Source: CAVVFX01 sp963747535 | Lineage (GTDB): Bacteria; Acidobacteriota; Terriglobia; Bryobacterales; Bryobacteraceae | Direction of reading: 5' to 3' | DNA: 55,874 bases | Assembly: GCA_963747535.1 (NCBI GenBank) | Contig: CAVVFX010000005.1 | Coordinates: 1-55,874 of the forward strand | In this document: positions 27,201-34,543 of the stretch, in pieces | Position numbering within the stretch: position 1 is the first letter of the stretch | How the letters are laid out: each line of letters begins with the position of its first letter | The notes under the pieces: model-generated | What the model saw: the letters and a program-made list of their open reading frames with translations, nothing else | Database searches by the model: none | Told to the model about the DNA's origin: nothing | Translations under genes and position numbers: made by a program

Positions 27201-27546
27201 CCGAAGCATTGATGGATTGTTGTACTTCCTGTTCCGCGACATCGATATTCAGACTGAGATTGAACTGCAGCGTAATGACGGAACTGCCGTCGGAGCTTAC
27301 GGATGTCATCTGCTGCAATCCTGGAACCTCACCGAACTGGCGTTCGAGTGGCGCAGTGACGGATGAGGCCATGACATCGGGACTGGCTCCGGGATAGAAA
27401 GTTACGACCTGAATGATCGGGTAGTCCACCTCGGGTAGTGCCGAGACGGGCAATTGCCGATAGGCCACAATGCCCGTGAGCATCACTCCGGCCATTAGCA
27501 GAGAAGTAGCTACAGGACGCAGAATGAATGTCCGCGAAGGGCTCAC
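24208..27546 (-). CDS. RND multidrug efflux inner-membrane pump (MdtB-like) with Ser/Ala insert
   Basis: A 1112-residue RND pump with the same layout as its neighbour: FILRPVATSLLMAGVMLTG, STGFVVDDAIVMIENIVRYI and IGIVKKNAIMMIDFALEAER. It is about 80 residues longer. The extra length is a Ser/Ala/Thr/Gly-rich low-complexity run at about residues 772-842, between DLFIRSGM and PNGGQVPLSAF in the second periplasmic porter domain. The paralogue at 21107 has a direct DLFVSAP-like link there. The insert should form a flexible periplasmic loop. It starts 10 bases after the adaptor gene. Two different pumps after one adaptor is the MdtABC arrangement, in which the two pumps form a mixed trimer. Confidence 0.92.
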   Translation of the reverse strand: MSPSRTFILRPVATSLLMAGVMLTGIVAYRQLPVSALPEVDYPIIQVVTFYPGASPDVMASSVTAPLERQFGEVPGLQQMTSVSSDGSSVITLQFNLSLNIDVAEQEVQQSINASGTYLPSDLPTPPIYSKTNPADAPVLTLALTSQAIPLSQVEDLADTRLAPKISQLSGVGLVSISGGQKPAVRIQANPTQMAAYGLNLEDLRTALVDANVNQAKGNFDGPHQSYQIGANDQLLSSSDYAGLVIAYKNGAPVKLTDVATVMDDIENVRQAAWMNQTPAVIVNIQRQPGANTIAVVDQIQKLLPQLTSTLPASVHVGTLTDMTTTIRASVKDVEFSLMLTIGLVVMVIFLFLRSLSGTIIPSVAVPLSLVGTLGVMYLLGYSLNNLSLMALTISTGFVVDDAIVMIENIVRYIEQGEAPMQAALKGAEQIGFTIISLTISLIAVLIPLLFMGDIVGRLFREFAVTLSVTILMSAAVSLTLTPMMSARLLKHTPEASQGRLFRASENVFNKVIDFYGRTLKFVLRFQTITLMVALATLLLTVFLFYEIPKGFFPIQDTGVIQGVTEASQSISFSEMSRLQQSVNQAILQDPAVESLSSFIGIDGTNTTLNSGRVQINLKPLAARKISASDVIRRLQTNIARISGITLYMQPVQDLTVDDRVSRTQFQYTLEDPNANELNSFAPKMLAELQQLPELSDVATDQQTQGIQAKLVFDRPTASRLGITASSIDQTLYDAYGQREVSTMFTQLNQYHVVLEVKPTFNQRPLELRDLFIRSGMASASSSPATVSGGSAATSSFGPSSTATSASSVSAQTGSTGVVAGGTSATAPSSPLQFGPAQSTTAFPNGGQVPLSAFTHVETTSVPITINHQGQFPVITFSFNLAPKASLGNAIDSVNKVQQGLHMPISIQGAFQGTAAAFQSSLANEPVLILAALVTVYLVLGVLYESYIHPITILSTLPSAGVGALLALWLTGNDFSVIALIGIVLLIGIVKKNAIMMIDFALEAEREQHMSPVDSIYQASLLRFRPIMMTTMAALLGGLPLALGSGTGSELRRPLGITIVGGLIVSQVLTLYTTPVIYLFFDRLARRFSRSPERKRVRDRQPGTDPAPAPAG

Positions 27547-27556
27547 TTGAAGATCC

Positions 27557-28843
27557 TCACTTATTGGCCGGAGGCGCGGCAGGCTGGGTCACAGCAACTT
27601 TGCTGCCTTCCTGCAACTTGTCGACTCCGGTCATGACGACTGTATCGCCGGGGGAAAGTCCCGAGGTAACCTCGGACTCATCTCCTTCCGTGGTTCCAAC
27701 CTTGATGTTGCGGATCGTCACGGTACTATCGGGCTTGATCAGATAGACATAGGTGGCGTTGGTATTGCGCTGGATCGCAGCGGACGGCAGCAACGTCACT
27801 CCCGTCTTTTCCTGCTCCAACAAACGGGCATTCACAAACTGATTGGGAAACAGCGCACGATTTTCGTTATTGAAAATGGCTCGGAGCTTCAACGTCCCCG
27901 TCGTCTGATCGATTTGGTTGTCTAAGGTCGACAGAGTTCCGGAAGCAAGCTTATTCGTATTTTGGCGGTCCCATGCGTCGACCGTTAGTTTTTGGCCCGC
28001 GTGAACCCTTTGGAGAATGGGCGGAAGTTGATCTTCCGATACCGTAAATATGACGCTGATCGGCTGGATCTGGGTGATGACAACCATCCCGTTTGTGTCA
28101 GTAGACTGAACGATATTACCGGGGTCGACGAGACGCAAACCGATTACCCCGGTGATCGGTGAAGTGATGTGGCAATAAGTTACGTTCACCTTTGCGGCGT
28201 CGAGCAAACCCTCGTCGTTTTTTACGGTGCCTTCATACTGGGTGACGAGCGCCTTCTGCGTCGCGAGCTGCTGTTCCGGAATCGCATTCTGTGCGAGCAG
28301 GGTGGTGTATCGATTGAGATCGACGCGGGCGTTTGCGAGCAGCGCCTGGTCGCGAACCAGGTCGCCTTCGGACTGCACCACCACGGCCTCGTAGGGCCGC
28401 GGGTCGATTTCAATGAGAGGATCGCCCGCGTGAACCAGGTCGCCTTCCTTGAAATGAACGCTCATCAATTGCCCGTCGACACGACTCTTGACGGTAACCG
28501 TATAGATGGGAGTAATAGCTCCCAGACCAGTTACATATACGCCGATATTCCCCTTTTGAGCGCGTGCGGACACCACGGGTGTGAGGGCCGGAGCCCCGCC
28601 TTTCTTTCCTTTTCCTCCAGCGGTTTTCTGCCCGGTAGGTCGGCCGGTGAAACCTCTGAACCAAAGGAAGCTTCCGATCAGCAAGATAAGAGCGACCGCT
28701 ATATAAATCCACACCCGGCCACTCCGACGTGGCTTGTCTGGTGGCGCTTGTTTAGGCGGCTCTGCCTTGGTTGTACCAGGCGGTGCGGGGAGAAGACCCT
28801 TGGGAGCCTCCGGCGCAGCAATTTCATTGGCTGGGTCGATCAT
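27557..28843 (-). CDS. RND efflux periplasmic adaptor (MdtA-like)
   Basis: A 428-residue membrane fusion protein. A Pro/Lys-rich cytoplasmic leader of about 45 residues precedes one membrane helix (VWIYIAVALILLIGSFLWF). The periplasmic part has the barrel-sandwich lipoyl halves (VKSRVDGQLMSVHFKEGDLV and CHITSPITGVIGLRLVDPGN), a coiled-coil hairpin between them, and the C-terminal beta domains (FPNQFVNARLLEQEKTGV). It joins the inner-membrane RND pumps to an outer-membrane channel. It is the first gene of the three-gene efflux operon. The uncleaved N-terminal anchor is an alternative to the lipoprotein anchor of many adaptors. Confidence 0.92.
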   Translation of the reverse strand: MIDPANEIAAPEAPKGLLPAPPGTTKAEPPKQAPPDKPRRSGRVWIYIAVALILLIGSFLWFRGFTGRPTGQKTAGGKGKKGGAPALTPVVSARAQKGNIGVYVTGLGAITPIYTVTVKSRVDGQLMSVHFKEGDLVHAGDPLIEIDPRPYEAVVVQSEGDLVRDQALLANARVDLNRYTTLLAQNAIPEQQLATQKALVTQYEGTVKNDEGLLDAAKVNVTYCHITSPITGVIGLRLVDPGNIVQSTDTNGMVVITQIQPISVIFTVSEDQLPPILQRVHAGQKLTVDAWDRQNTNKLASGTLSTLDNQIDQTTGTLKLRAIFNNENRALFPNQFVNARLLEQEKTGVTLLPSAAIQRNTNATYVYLIKPDSTVTIRNIKVGTTEGDESEVTSGLSPGDTVVMTGVDKLQEGSKVAVTQPAAPPANK

Positions 28844-29188
28844 CGCTTGGTTGCCGGCTGGCGGTCACTACGACATCCCCTTTTTTAGTTAGCACCCGAA
28901 GGGCCATGGAGATCAAGTTTCATTTGTACGTAGCTATCCACTTGACTCCCGTAATCGCGTGCCATGGGCTTCGTGGGGGGAGGGAACGCACAGGACGGCC
29001 GCATCCCTCCGCCGCATGCGGGGGTTGTCCGGCGGATGATCAAGGACGCCCGTCCAACAAGCGCTTTCCAACTGAACGAACGGTGGTAAAGCAGATGACG
29101 AACTGCCGGCAACCCTGCGTATGTATGTCAGCCGAGTACCAAATACGTGGGTCGCAAGACTGAGCCGCTGCGAGTCCCAGGCTTGCCG
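28844..29188. other. Intergenic region, no gene seen
   Basis: This 345-base stretch lies upstream of the efflux operon and downstream of the inositol oxygenase gene. Open frames cross it on both strands but none has a ribosome binding site or a protein-like composition. It should hold the efflux promoter and the end of the inositol oxygenase transcript. No hairpin or operator stood out. Confidence 0.4.
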
Positions 29189-30028
29189 TTACCAGTTCAA
29201 TTCGTTCGGGAAGTACTCTGCGATGAGTTTTTCGTAGTAGGGTCGGAGAGCATCCACGTCCGGCCGGGCGCTGGACTTGGTATATAGATCGTATGGATTG
29301 AACGCCTGCACCCACTTGAACATTTCGCGGTCATGATCATCCAGCAGGAAGCTGTAGGCGCCCTCACGGTGAATCGGATAGCACGAGTGATAGCGAATCA
29401 TGTATTGCGCCTCTTCGGGAAGGTAGGGACTCGATACCATCCACAGGTACTCGTCGTGGCCCCATGAGAGGTCGACTTTGGCGAGCCCGCAACCCTCTCG
29501 ATACACGCCGAGTCGAGTCTGATACTCCGCTACCCCCATATCCTGATTCGCCGCGAACATCTCGGGAAAAACGATCTTGTCCGAATACGCACAGCCCACC
29601 GGGAAGGTATCGCCGACCACGGCCCACTGCGGTTCACCGAAGAGACACAGGACCTTGCCCAGATCGTGGATCAATCCCGCCAGAACGAACCAGCTCGGAT
29701 GCCCGTCGTGACGAATGGCCTCCGCGGTCTGCATGGCGTGCGCGATTTGCGAGAGGTTGGTGTCGGGGTCGCTATCGTCCACCAGAGTGTTGAGAAATTC
29801 CATCGCCTCCCAAATGCCCATGCGGCGATGGTTCAACGCGCCATACTCGCGCTTCTTTCCGAGGACGAAATCCCGGGTTTGCCAGGCGTGGTTCTGGCGG
29901 TAAAACTCCTGCACCACGAGCGGAGCGTCGGCCGAAAAATTCCTGAACTCGTCGGGTTTGCGGTCCGGCCGGTAGCGATCCTCAACGAAATCGTCCCATT
30001 GGGACATCGATGCCAGTGGCTGTTGCAT
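29189..30028 (-). CDS. myo-Inositol oxygenase
   Basis: A 279-residue di-iron oxygenase that cleaves myo-inositol to D-glucuronate, close to the animal enzyme in length and motifs. Metal and substrate motifs include AEAIRHDGHPSWFVLAGLIH with DLGKVL (His-Asp ligands), GDTFPVGCAYSD, DLSWGHDEYLWM, YMIRYHSCYPIHREG and FNPYDLYTKSSARPDV. The C terminus, LRPYYEKLIAEYFPNELNW, also matches the family. It is divergent from a LacI regulator across an 88-base gap with a perfect palindrome. Its product is the substrate of the glucuronate isomerase encoded at 45456. Confidence 0.95.
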   Translation of the reverse strand: MQQPLASMSQWDDFVEDRYRPDRKPDEFRNFSADAPLVVQEFYRQNHAWQTRDFVLGKKREYGALNHRRMGIWEAMEFLNTLVDDSDPDTNLSQIAHAMQTAEAIRHDGHPSWFVLAGLIHDLGKVLCLFGEPQWAVVGDTFPVGCAYSDKIVFPEMFAANQDMGVAEYQTRLGVYREGCGLAKVDLSWGHDEYLWMVSSPYLPEEAQYMIRYHSCYPIHREGAYSFLLDDHDREMFKWVQAFNPYDLYTKSSARPDVDALRPYYEKLIAEYFPNELNW

Positions 30029-30038
30029 ATTTTGTTAT

Positions 30039-30052
30039 TGCACACGTGTGCA
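30039..30052. promoter_or_regulatory. Palindromic operator candidate for the LacI regulator
   Basis: TGCACACGTGTGCA is a perfect 14-bp palindrome with a central CG, the form typical of LacI-family operators. It lies 11 bases upstream of the inositol oxygenase start and 65 bases before the divergent LacI-family gene. It is well placed to repress the oxygenase and perhaps the regulator itself. The assignment is by position and symmetry. Confidence 0.6.
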
Positions 30053-30116
30053 CGAAAGTCCACCGGGCTCGAATGCGCTTACGGACTAAAGTCTGTCTCA
30101 CAAGGGATAATGATGT

Positions 30117-31112
30117 ATGCCTTCGATCAAAGACATCGCGCGAAAGGCGGGTGTGTCGCATTCCACCGTGTCGCGGGCGCTTCACCACAGCCCGCTGATC
30201 GGAAATGAGACCGCCGCGCGGATCCGCGCGATCGCCAAGAGTTCCGGCTATGTCCCGAGCGCCGTGGCGCGAAGTCTGGTGTCGCGAACCACACGCACCG
30301 TCGGGGTGGTGGTCACGTCCATCGCGGACCCCTTTATCGGCGAGGTGGTAGATGGTATCGAGAGCACTGCTAACGAGCATCGGTACTCGGTGATTCTGGC
30401 CAATTCGCATGCCAACCCAGAGCTGGAAATAAAGGTAGTCGACAGCTTCAGTGAGCGGCGGGTCGACGGAATCCTGGTCACAGCATCGCGGGTCGGAGCG
30501 CTGCATGGCAAGCGCCTGGCCGGCACGAATGTACCGATCGTGCTGATCAATAACCAGCATCCCGGGGACTTCGCACACTCCGTAGGAATCGATAATATCG
30601 CAGCGAGCCGGGCGATTGTGACGCACCTGCTTGATTTGGGTCACCGCCGCATCGCTTACGTTGGAGATCGCTCGGGATATCAGTCGGACACCGAGCGTTT
30701 CTCCGGCTACCGGACCGCGATGAAGTCCAGGCGTGTGGCCATTCGGCCGGAACTGGTGGTGCGCGGCGACGGCAAGCCCGCGGAGGGCGAACTCACGGCG
30801 AACCAATTATTCCGCCTCAGGGATCCGCCGACCGCTATCTTCTGTTACAACGACATGACCGCCCTCGGCGTACTCCGTGCTGCCGGAATCCGCGGTCTCA
30901 GGGTACCGGCCGACCTTTCCATCGCCGCATTTGACGACCTGTTGGTCTCCTCTTACACGTGCCCGCCCTTGACCACTATTCGCCAGCCGAAACAGGAGAT
31001 GGGACGGCGCGCCATGTCGATTCTGCTGCAACTTCTCAAAGGCGAGAAGCCCGAAAGCCGTATCAAGCTACCGGGCGAGTTGATCGTTCGAGGGAGCACG
31101 GGGCCACCGTAA
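30117..31112 (+). CDS. LacI-family transcriptional regulator
   Basis: A 331-residue repressor. Residues 1-60 are the LacI helix-turn-helix and hinge: PSIKDIARKAGVSHSTVSRA, then LHHSPLIGNETAARIRAIAK and YVPSAVARSLV. The rest is a periplasmic-binding-protein-like sensor domain, with VGVVVTSIADPFIGEVVDGI, LGHRRIAYVGDRSG, AIFCYNDMTALGVLRA and LSIAAFDDLLVSSYTCPPLT, ending in the usual EMGRRAM segment. The ligand is not readable, but divergence from inositol oxygenase suggests inositol, glucuronate or a related compound. Start ATG 30117 follows weak ribosome binding bases. Confidence 0.92.
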   Translation: MPSIKDIARKAGVSHSTVSRALHHSPLIGNETAARIRAIAKSSGYVPSAVARSLVSRTTRTVGVVVTSIADPFIGEVVDGIESTANEHRYSVILANSHANPELEIKVVDSFSERRVDGILVTASRVGALHGKRLAGTNVPIVLINNQHPGDFAHSVGIDNIAASRAIVTHLLDLGHRRIAYVGDRSGYQSDTERFSGYRTAMKSRRVAIRPELVVRGDGKPAEGELTANQLFRLRDPPTAIFCYNDMTALGVLRAAGIRGLRVPADLSIAAFDDLLVSSYTCPPLTTIRQPKQEMGRRAMSILLQLLKGEKPESRIKLPGELIVRGSTGPP

Positions 31113-31118
31113 CCTTAG

Positions 31119-31250
31119 CGCCTCGCCGCAAACTCCCGTAGGGTAGACCATCGCTTTTGGTGGTCCGGGGCACCCTCTGGGTCGGGCTGCGCAGCAGCCG
31201 CTTTGGCCCCCACCAGATCGTTGCGGCGTGCCTCGCCGCAAACTCCCATA
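31119..31250. repeat. Two 22-bp direct repeats 110 bases apart
   Basis: CGCCTCGCCGCAAACTCCCG plus TA (31119-31140) recurs as TGCCTCGCCGCAAACTCCCA plus TA at 31229-31250. The second is followed by GGACAAAGTTTCGCGTTCCG, a diverged version of the unit that follows the first. This suggests a local duplication of an intergenic repeat, downstream of the LacI gene. Confidence 0.5.
31138..31200 (+). repeat. Dispersed intergenic repeat, copy A
   Basis: A 63-base sequence beginning GTAGGGTAGACCATCGC whose first 48 bases differ from copy B (35756-35817) at six positions. It holds a hairpin GACCA...TGGTC with a 10-base loop, then CCGGGGCACCC and GAGCAGCCG-like 3' bases. It lies between convergent genes, where it could also act in termination. 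Confidence 0.6.
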
Positions 31251-31299
31251 GGACAAAGTTTCGCGTTCCGTGGTTTGACCGGCTGGCGCCCGCGCCGCC

Positions 31300-32526
31300 C
31301 TAATGGTCGCCCACACCCCCGTCGGCAAAATGAAAGTTGGATCGATTCACCGGCTTGTACGGGTGCTGCGCCGCGATCTTCTCATCCAGTTCCACACCCA
31401 ATCCCGGTTTGGACGGCAGTTCCGCGAATCCGCTTTTGACCACGACCGCTCCGCCGCTGAACAGATCCTTGACCCACTGGTCGGACTTCGGCGCGTACTC
31501 CTGAATCGTGCACGCCGGCGTGGTGGCATCTACGTGCAGCGACGCCATGGTGCTGACCTCGCTCTGCGGATTGTGCGGCGCCATCTCGATCCGGTAAGTC
31601 TCGGCAAGCACGCCGATCTTCTTCAATTCCAGAATTCCGCCGGCGTGGCAGACGTCCGGCTGAATGTAGCTCACCAGGTGACGCGTACAGAATTCCGCGA
31701 AACCGTATTTAGTAAACGCGCGCTCGCCGGTTGCCAGCGGGACCTTGGTCTTGTTGCGGACCAGTTCCAACTCGCTGTAGTCTTCGATCTGCGTAGGCTC
31801 CTCCACCCATAGCGGCCGCAGGCTCTCAATGCTGGTGCAGAACTCAATGGCCATCACGGTTGTCAGGATCCCATGTGCATCGATGGCGATATCGAAATCG
31901 TCGCCGACGGCCTTGCGCACCGCCTCCAATTTGCGAACGCCTTCTTTAACGGCGTGATGCGGGATCACCAAGTCGTTGTCCACCGTGATGAAGGTCGACT
32001 TGGCCGCCGTGTAGCCCTCTTCTTTGGCCCGCGCGAAGTCGTCCGGAGCACTGCCGACATCCTTGTACATGCGGATGCGCTGGCGCGCAGCGCCGCCCAG
32101 GAGTTTGTAAATCGGCACACCCAGCGCCTGGCCCGTAATGTCCCACAACGCGATTTCGACCGCGCTGATGGCGGAATTCAGTATCGGACCTCCGCGCCAG
32201 CGTGGATACCGGAACATGGCTTGCCACAGAATTTCGATATCGGTGGGATCCCTGCCGATCAGGAACCGCTCATGTTCCATGATGGCCTGGGCAACGGTGG
32301 CTTCCTTGCTCGTGACGGAACCTTCGCCCAGCCCCACGAGTCCCTGGTTCGTGTAGATCTTGCAGTAGACCCAATTGACGCTCCCGGCATTCACGACAAA
32401 CGTTTTGAGGCCGGTAATCTTGAGGTTGAGGGCCTTGGCGGCAGGGCGGACGCTATCGAACGCCGGCAGCCGGAACGGCAACGCGAGGGCGGTAGCAAGC
32501 AGAGTGCGGCGAGTCATGCCCGCCAT
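31300..32526 (-). CDS. Enolase-superfamily sugar-acid dehydratase (mandelate racemase group), exported
   Basis: A 408-residue protein starting at ATG 32526; the second ATG at 32517 gives a Tat-like leader (MTRRTLLATALALPFRLPAF). The frame stays open upstream into the DUF1569 gene, which argues against a longer start. The fold is the MR/MLE group of the enolase superfamily: VSAVEIALWDITGQ-like barrel entry (ISAVEIALWDITGQALGVPI), IAIDAHGI and PLWVEEPT metal ligands, VPLATGERAFTKYGF, YIQPDVCHAGGI and the general-base MAPHNPQSEV. The pattern best fits D-galactonate dehydratase-like enzymes, but specificity is not certain. A Tat leader on this usually cytosolic family is notable. Confidence 0.85.
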   Translation of the reverse strand: MAGMTRRTLLATALALPFRLPAFDSVRPAAKALNLKITGLKTFVVNAGSVNWVYCKIYTNQGLVGLGEGSVTSKEATVAQAIMEHERFLIGRDPTDIEILWQAMFRYPRWRGGPILNSAISAVEIALWDITGQALGVPIYKLLGGAARQRIRMYKDVGSAPDDFARAKEEGYTAAKSTFITVDNDLVIPHHAVKEGVRKLEAVRKAVGDDFDIAIDAHGILTTVMAIEFCTSIESLRPLWVEEPTQIEDYSELELVRNKTKVPLATGERAFTKYGFAEFCTRHLVSYIQPDVCHAGGILELKKIGVLAETYRIEMAPHNPQSEVSTMASLHVDATTPACTIQEYAPKSDQWVKDLFSGGAVVVKSGFAELPSKPGLGVELDEKIAAQHPYKPVNRSNFHFADGGVGDH

Positions 32527-32570
32527 GATATCGCGTTGCTCAGAGGTCTGGTCGAACCGCGGTTCGCGCT

Positions 32571-33053
32571 CTACACTCCGAACTGCCTGAAGTGATGATC
32601 CACGTGCCGGTAGGCCCAAATCTGCCACTCCTCCCAGGTTATCGGACCGAACATCGGATGGGTTCCGAACTGCCGGCTGCAATGAAACGAAAGAATCAAC
32701 TCGCGCAAGATCCCTCGGTCCTGATCCCAATCCGCAGGCGCCGTACCGCCGCAGCCTTGCTCGATTTCGGGACGCGTCGGGAAATTGTGAGGCCAAGGGA
32801 AGGGAGTGCGCACGGCGATCCACTTGATCAGCTTTTTCGGAATCGGGCCCGGCGCGGGACTCACCGTTTTCTCCCCGGCAGCGACCTTGAAGGAATCGCT
32901 TAAGTGACACACCATCTGGTGTGCCGTCATGCGGCCCCATTTGGGAACGGCGTTCGGGTCGAGCCGTTCCAGGCGAGCACAGCACTCAGCCCGGACTTCC
33001 GGGCTGGCGAGAGTAATCATCTGCTTCGCTGCCCCGCGATGCGCCTCATACAA
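32571..33053 (-). CDS. DUF1569 (DinB-like) protein
   Basis: A 160-residue protein with the DUF1569 layout: ECCARLERLDPNAVPKWGRM, TAHQMVCHLSDSFKVAAGEK, a Pro-rich middle (PFPWPHNFPTRPEIEQG) and the C-terminal TWEEWQIWAYRHVDHHFRQF. These are four-helix-bundle proteins of the DinB superfamily, with His residues that often bind a metal; their role is unknown. The frame starts at TTG 33053, overlapping the end of the DUF5060/DUF4038 gene by eight bases. ATG 33020 is an alternative start. It is the third gene of a hemD-like/DUF5060/DUF1569 operon. Confidence 0.82.
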   Translation of the reverse strand: MYEAHRGAAKQMITLASPEVRAECCARLERLDPNAVPKWGRMTAHQMVCHLSDSFKVAAGEKTVSPAPGPIPKKLIKWIAVRTPFPWPHNFPTRPEIEQGCGGTAPADWDQDRGILRELILSFHCSRQFGTHPMFGPITWEEWQIWAYRHVDHHFRQFGV

Positions 33054-34539
33054 CCTTTCGGAACTGGACTGCCAGATAGGGCTTACCCGGCAGCTTCAAC
33101 TGGCAGCTACCCTGAAACATGCCGTCAACCGGCGTAATCGTCATATTCCAGGGATCGATTACATCCGAGCGAAACTTAGCGCCGTCCGGCAACTCGAACT
33201 GGCCCAGGGCGGGCTGATGATAGTCGAGGTAGTACAGATAATATTCGCCGGGCTTCATCGCGCCCGGATAGTAGGGCTTCGGCATGGGAGTTAAACCGCC
33301 AGGCGCATTCGCTTCGACCAACCTTCGCAGAAACGCGATCCGCGGAGCGCTCTCGCCGTGCAGGACGCCGCCCTTCGACCACCACAGAATCTCCTGGTCG
33401 TTGAGAAAGGTCTCGCCGTGCCCCACATAAGCGCCCGCCACTGTCCCGATCCAGAAGCGGCGCACCATCTCCTCTCCCGAAAGGTTGCCCCACCGCTGCT
33501 CGATATTACCTTCGTACTTGCATTCGTCGAACACCACCGGTTTGCGATAGGCATCCAGCCATTCGGGAATCCTGTTGAAATCGTCGCCCTGGATGCTCGC
33601 GTGTGTGACCCACGGCTTCCCGTGATCGTACATGACCCTGCTATGATGGATCGACCGCAACCGGTTGTATGGGTCGGACTCCTGCACGATGCGGAAGAAG
33701 CGATCCCAATCGGCGAGAGTCTTGGTCTTGACCAGGTCCCATTCGTTGGCGAGCGACCACCAAACGTTGCGATAAGGGCCGAGCCGCGCGATCACATAGC
33801 GAAGATACCGGTCGTCGTTCTCCGCGCCCATGTTCGAATAACCCCAATGATCGTAGGGATGAAACAGGATCAGGTCCGCCTGAATTGCCATCTGCATTAA
33901 CTGGGCGACGCGCTTCTCGAGACGTTGGAAGAACACCGGATTGATCCGTGTATAGTCGTTCACTCCCGCCGCATCGCGCGCAAACGCGTACGCCGGCGGC
34001 TCGTGGCGATTGAACGCATAGTATTTGGGGAAGACGCACATCCGGATTTTATTGAACGGCGATTTTTTCAGCGTCGCCAGTGTTTGCTCTTCCAGTTGGT
34101 CGCCTTGATGCGTCCAGGCGTAGCAGGTGGTACCGAACGGGAGATAAGAAGCGCCGTCTACGTGGCCGAAATGCCAGGTATTGCGCACGGTAACAGGCCC
34201 GTGATTTTCGGCTGTTGGCGCGACACATATAAACCGGCCCGACTTCCCATCGAGTTCCGGACGGTTGCTGCGCGTCGAGTAGGACCACTCACCATCGGCA
34301 TCGGGCATAAAACGAACACGGTACAAGCCATCTCCGTCATAGAATCCATCGGCCGCGATGGTGCGGTGTTCCAGCTTGAAATCCGCTGACAACTTTACGT
34401 CGATATACGGAGTTCCCGACGACGGGCCTGGGAACTGCGTTTCGAACAAACCCCAACGTTCCACCAGCGGACTACCCTGCTGTGCAGCAGCGCCTGCTAG
34501 CGGTGCAAGCCCGGCCAACAAAGCATCTCTTCGCGTCAT
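33046..34539 (-). CDS. Exported glycoside hydrolase-like protein (DUF5060 plus DUF4038)
   Basis: A 497-residue protein with a Tat-like leader (MTRRDALLAGLAPLAGAAAQ) that favours ATG 34539 over GTG 34557. An N-terminal beta-sandwich (DUF5060-like, about 30-125: VERWGLFETQFPG, then DGDGLYRVRFMPDADGEWSY) is followed by a TIM-barrel (DUF4038/DUF5605-like). The latter has LPFGTTCYAWTHQ, NKIRMCVFPKYYAFN, LFHPYDHWGYSNMG, NVWWSLANEWDL (probable acid/base Glu) and KPVVFDECKYEG (probable nucleophile Glu). It likely cleaves a plant or microbial polysaccharide in the periplasm; the substrate is unknown. It begins four bases from the stop of the hemD-like gene. Confidence 0.85.
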   Translation of the reverse strand: MTRRDALLAGLAPLAGAAAQQGSPLVERWGLFETQFPGPSSGTPYIDVKLSADFKLEHRTIAADGFYDGDGLYRVRFMPDADGEWSYSTRSNRPELDGKSGRFICVAPTAENHGPVTVRNTWHFGHVDGASYLPFGTTCYAWTHQGDQLEEQTLATLKKSPFNKIRMCVFPKYYAFNRHEPPAYAFARDAAGVNDYTRINPVFFQRLEKRVAQLMQMAIQADLILFHPYDHWGYSNMGAENDDRYLRYVIARLGPYRNVWWSLANEWDLVKTKTLADWDRFFRIVQESDPYNRLRSIHHSRVMYDHGKPWVTHASIQGDDFNRIPEWLDAYRKPVVFDECKYEGNIEQRWGNLSGEEMVRRFWIGTVAGAYVGHGETFLNDQEILWWSKGGVLHGESAPRIAFLRRLVEANAPGGLTPMPKPYYPGAMKPGEYYLYYLDYHQPALGQFELPDGAKFRSDVIDPWNMTITPVDGMFQGSCQLKLPGKPYLAVQFRKVV

Positions 34540-34543
34540 GCTG

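Noticed and set aside
28771..29163. A 130-codon plus-strand frame upstream of the efflux operon
   Set aside because: It overlaps the adaptor gene start, has no ribosome binding site and an unlikely Cys/Arg/Pro composition.
32527..32985. N-terminal extension of the enolase-family gene by about 150 codons
   Set aside because: It overlaps most of the DUF1569 gene and is Arg/Ser/Gly-rich; ATG 32526 gives a sensible Tat leader.
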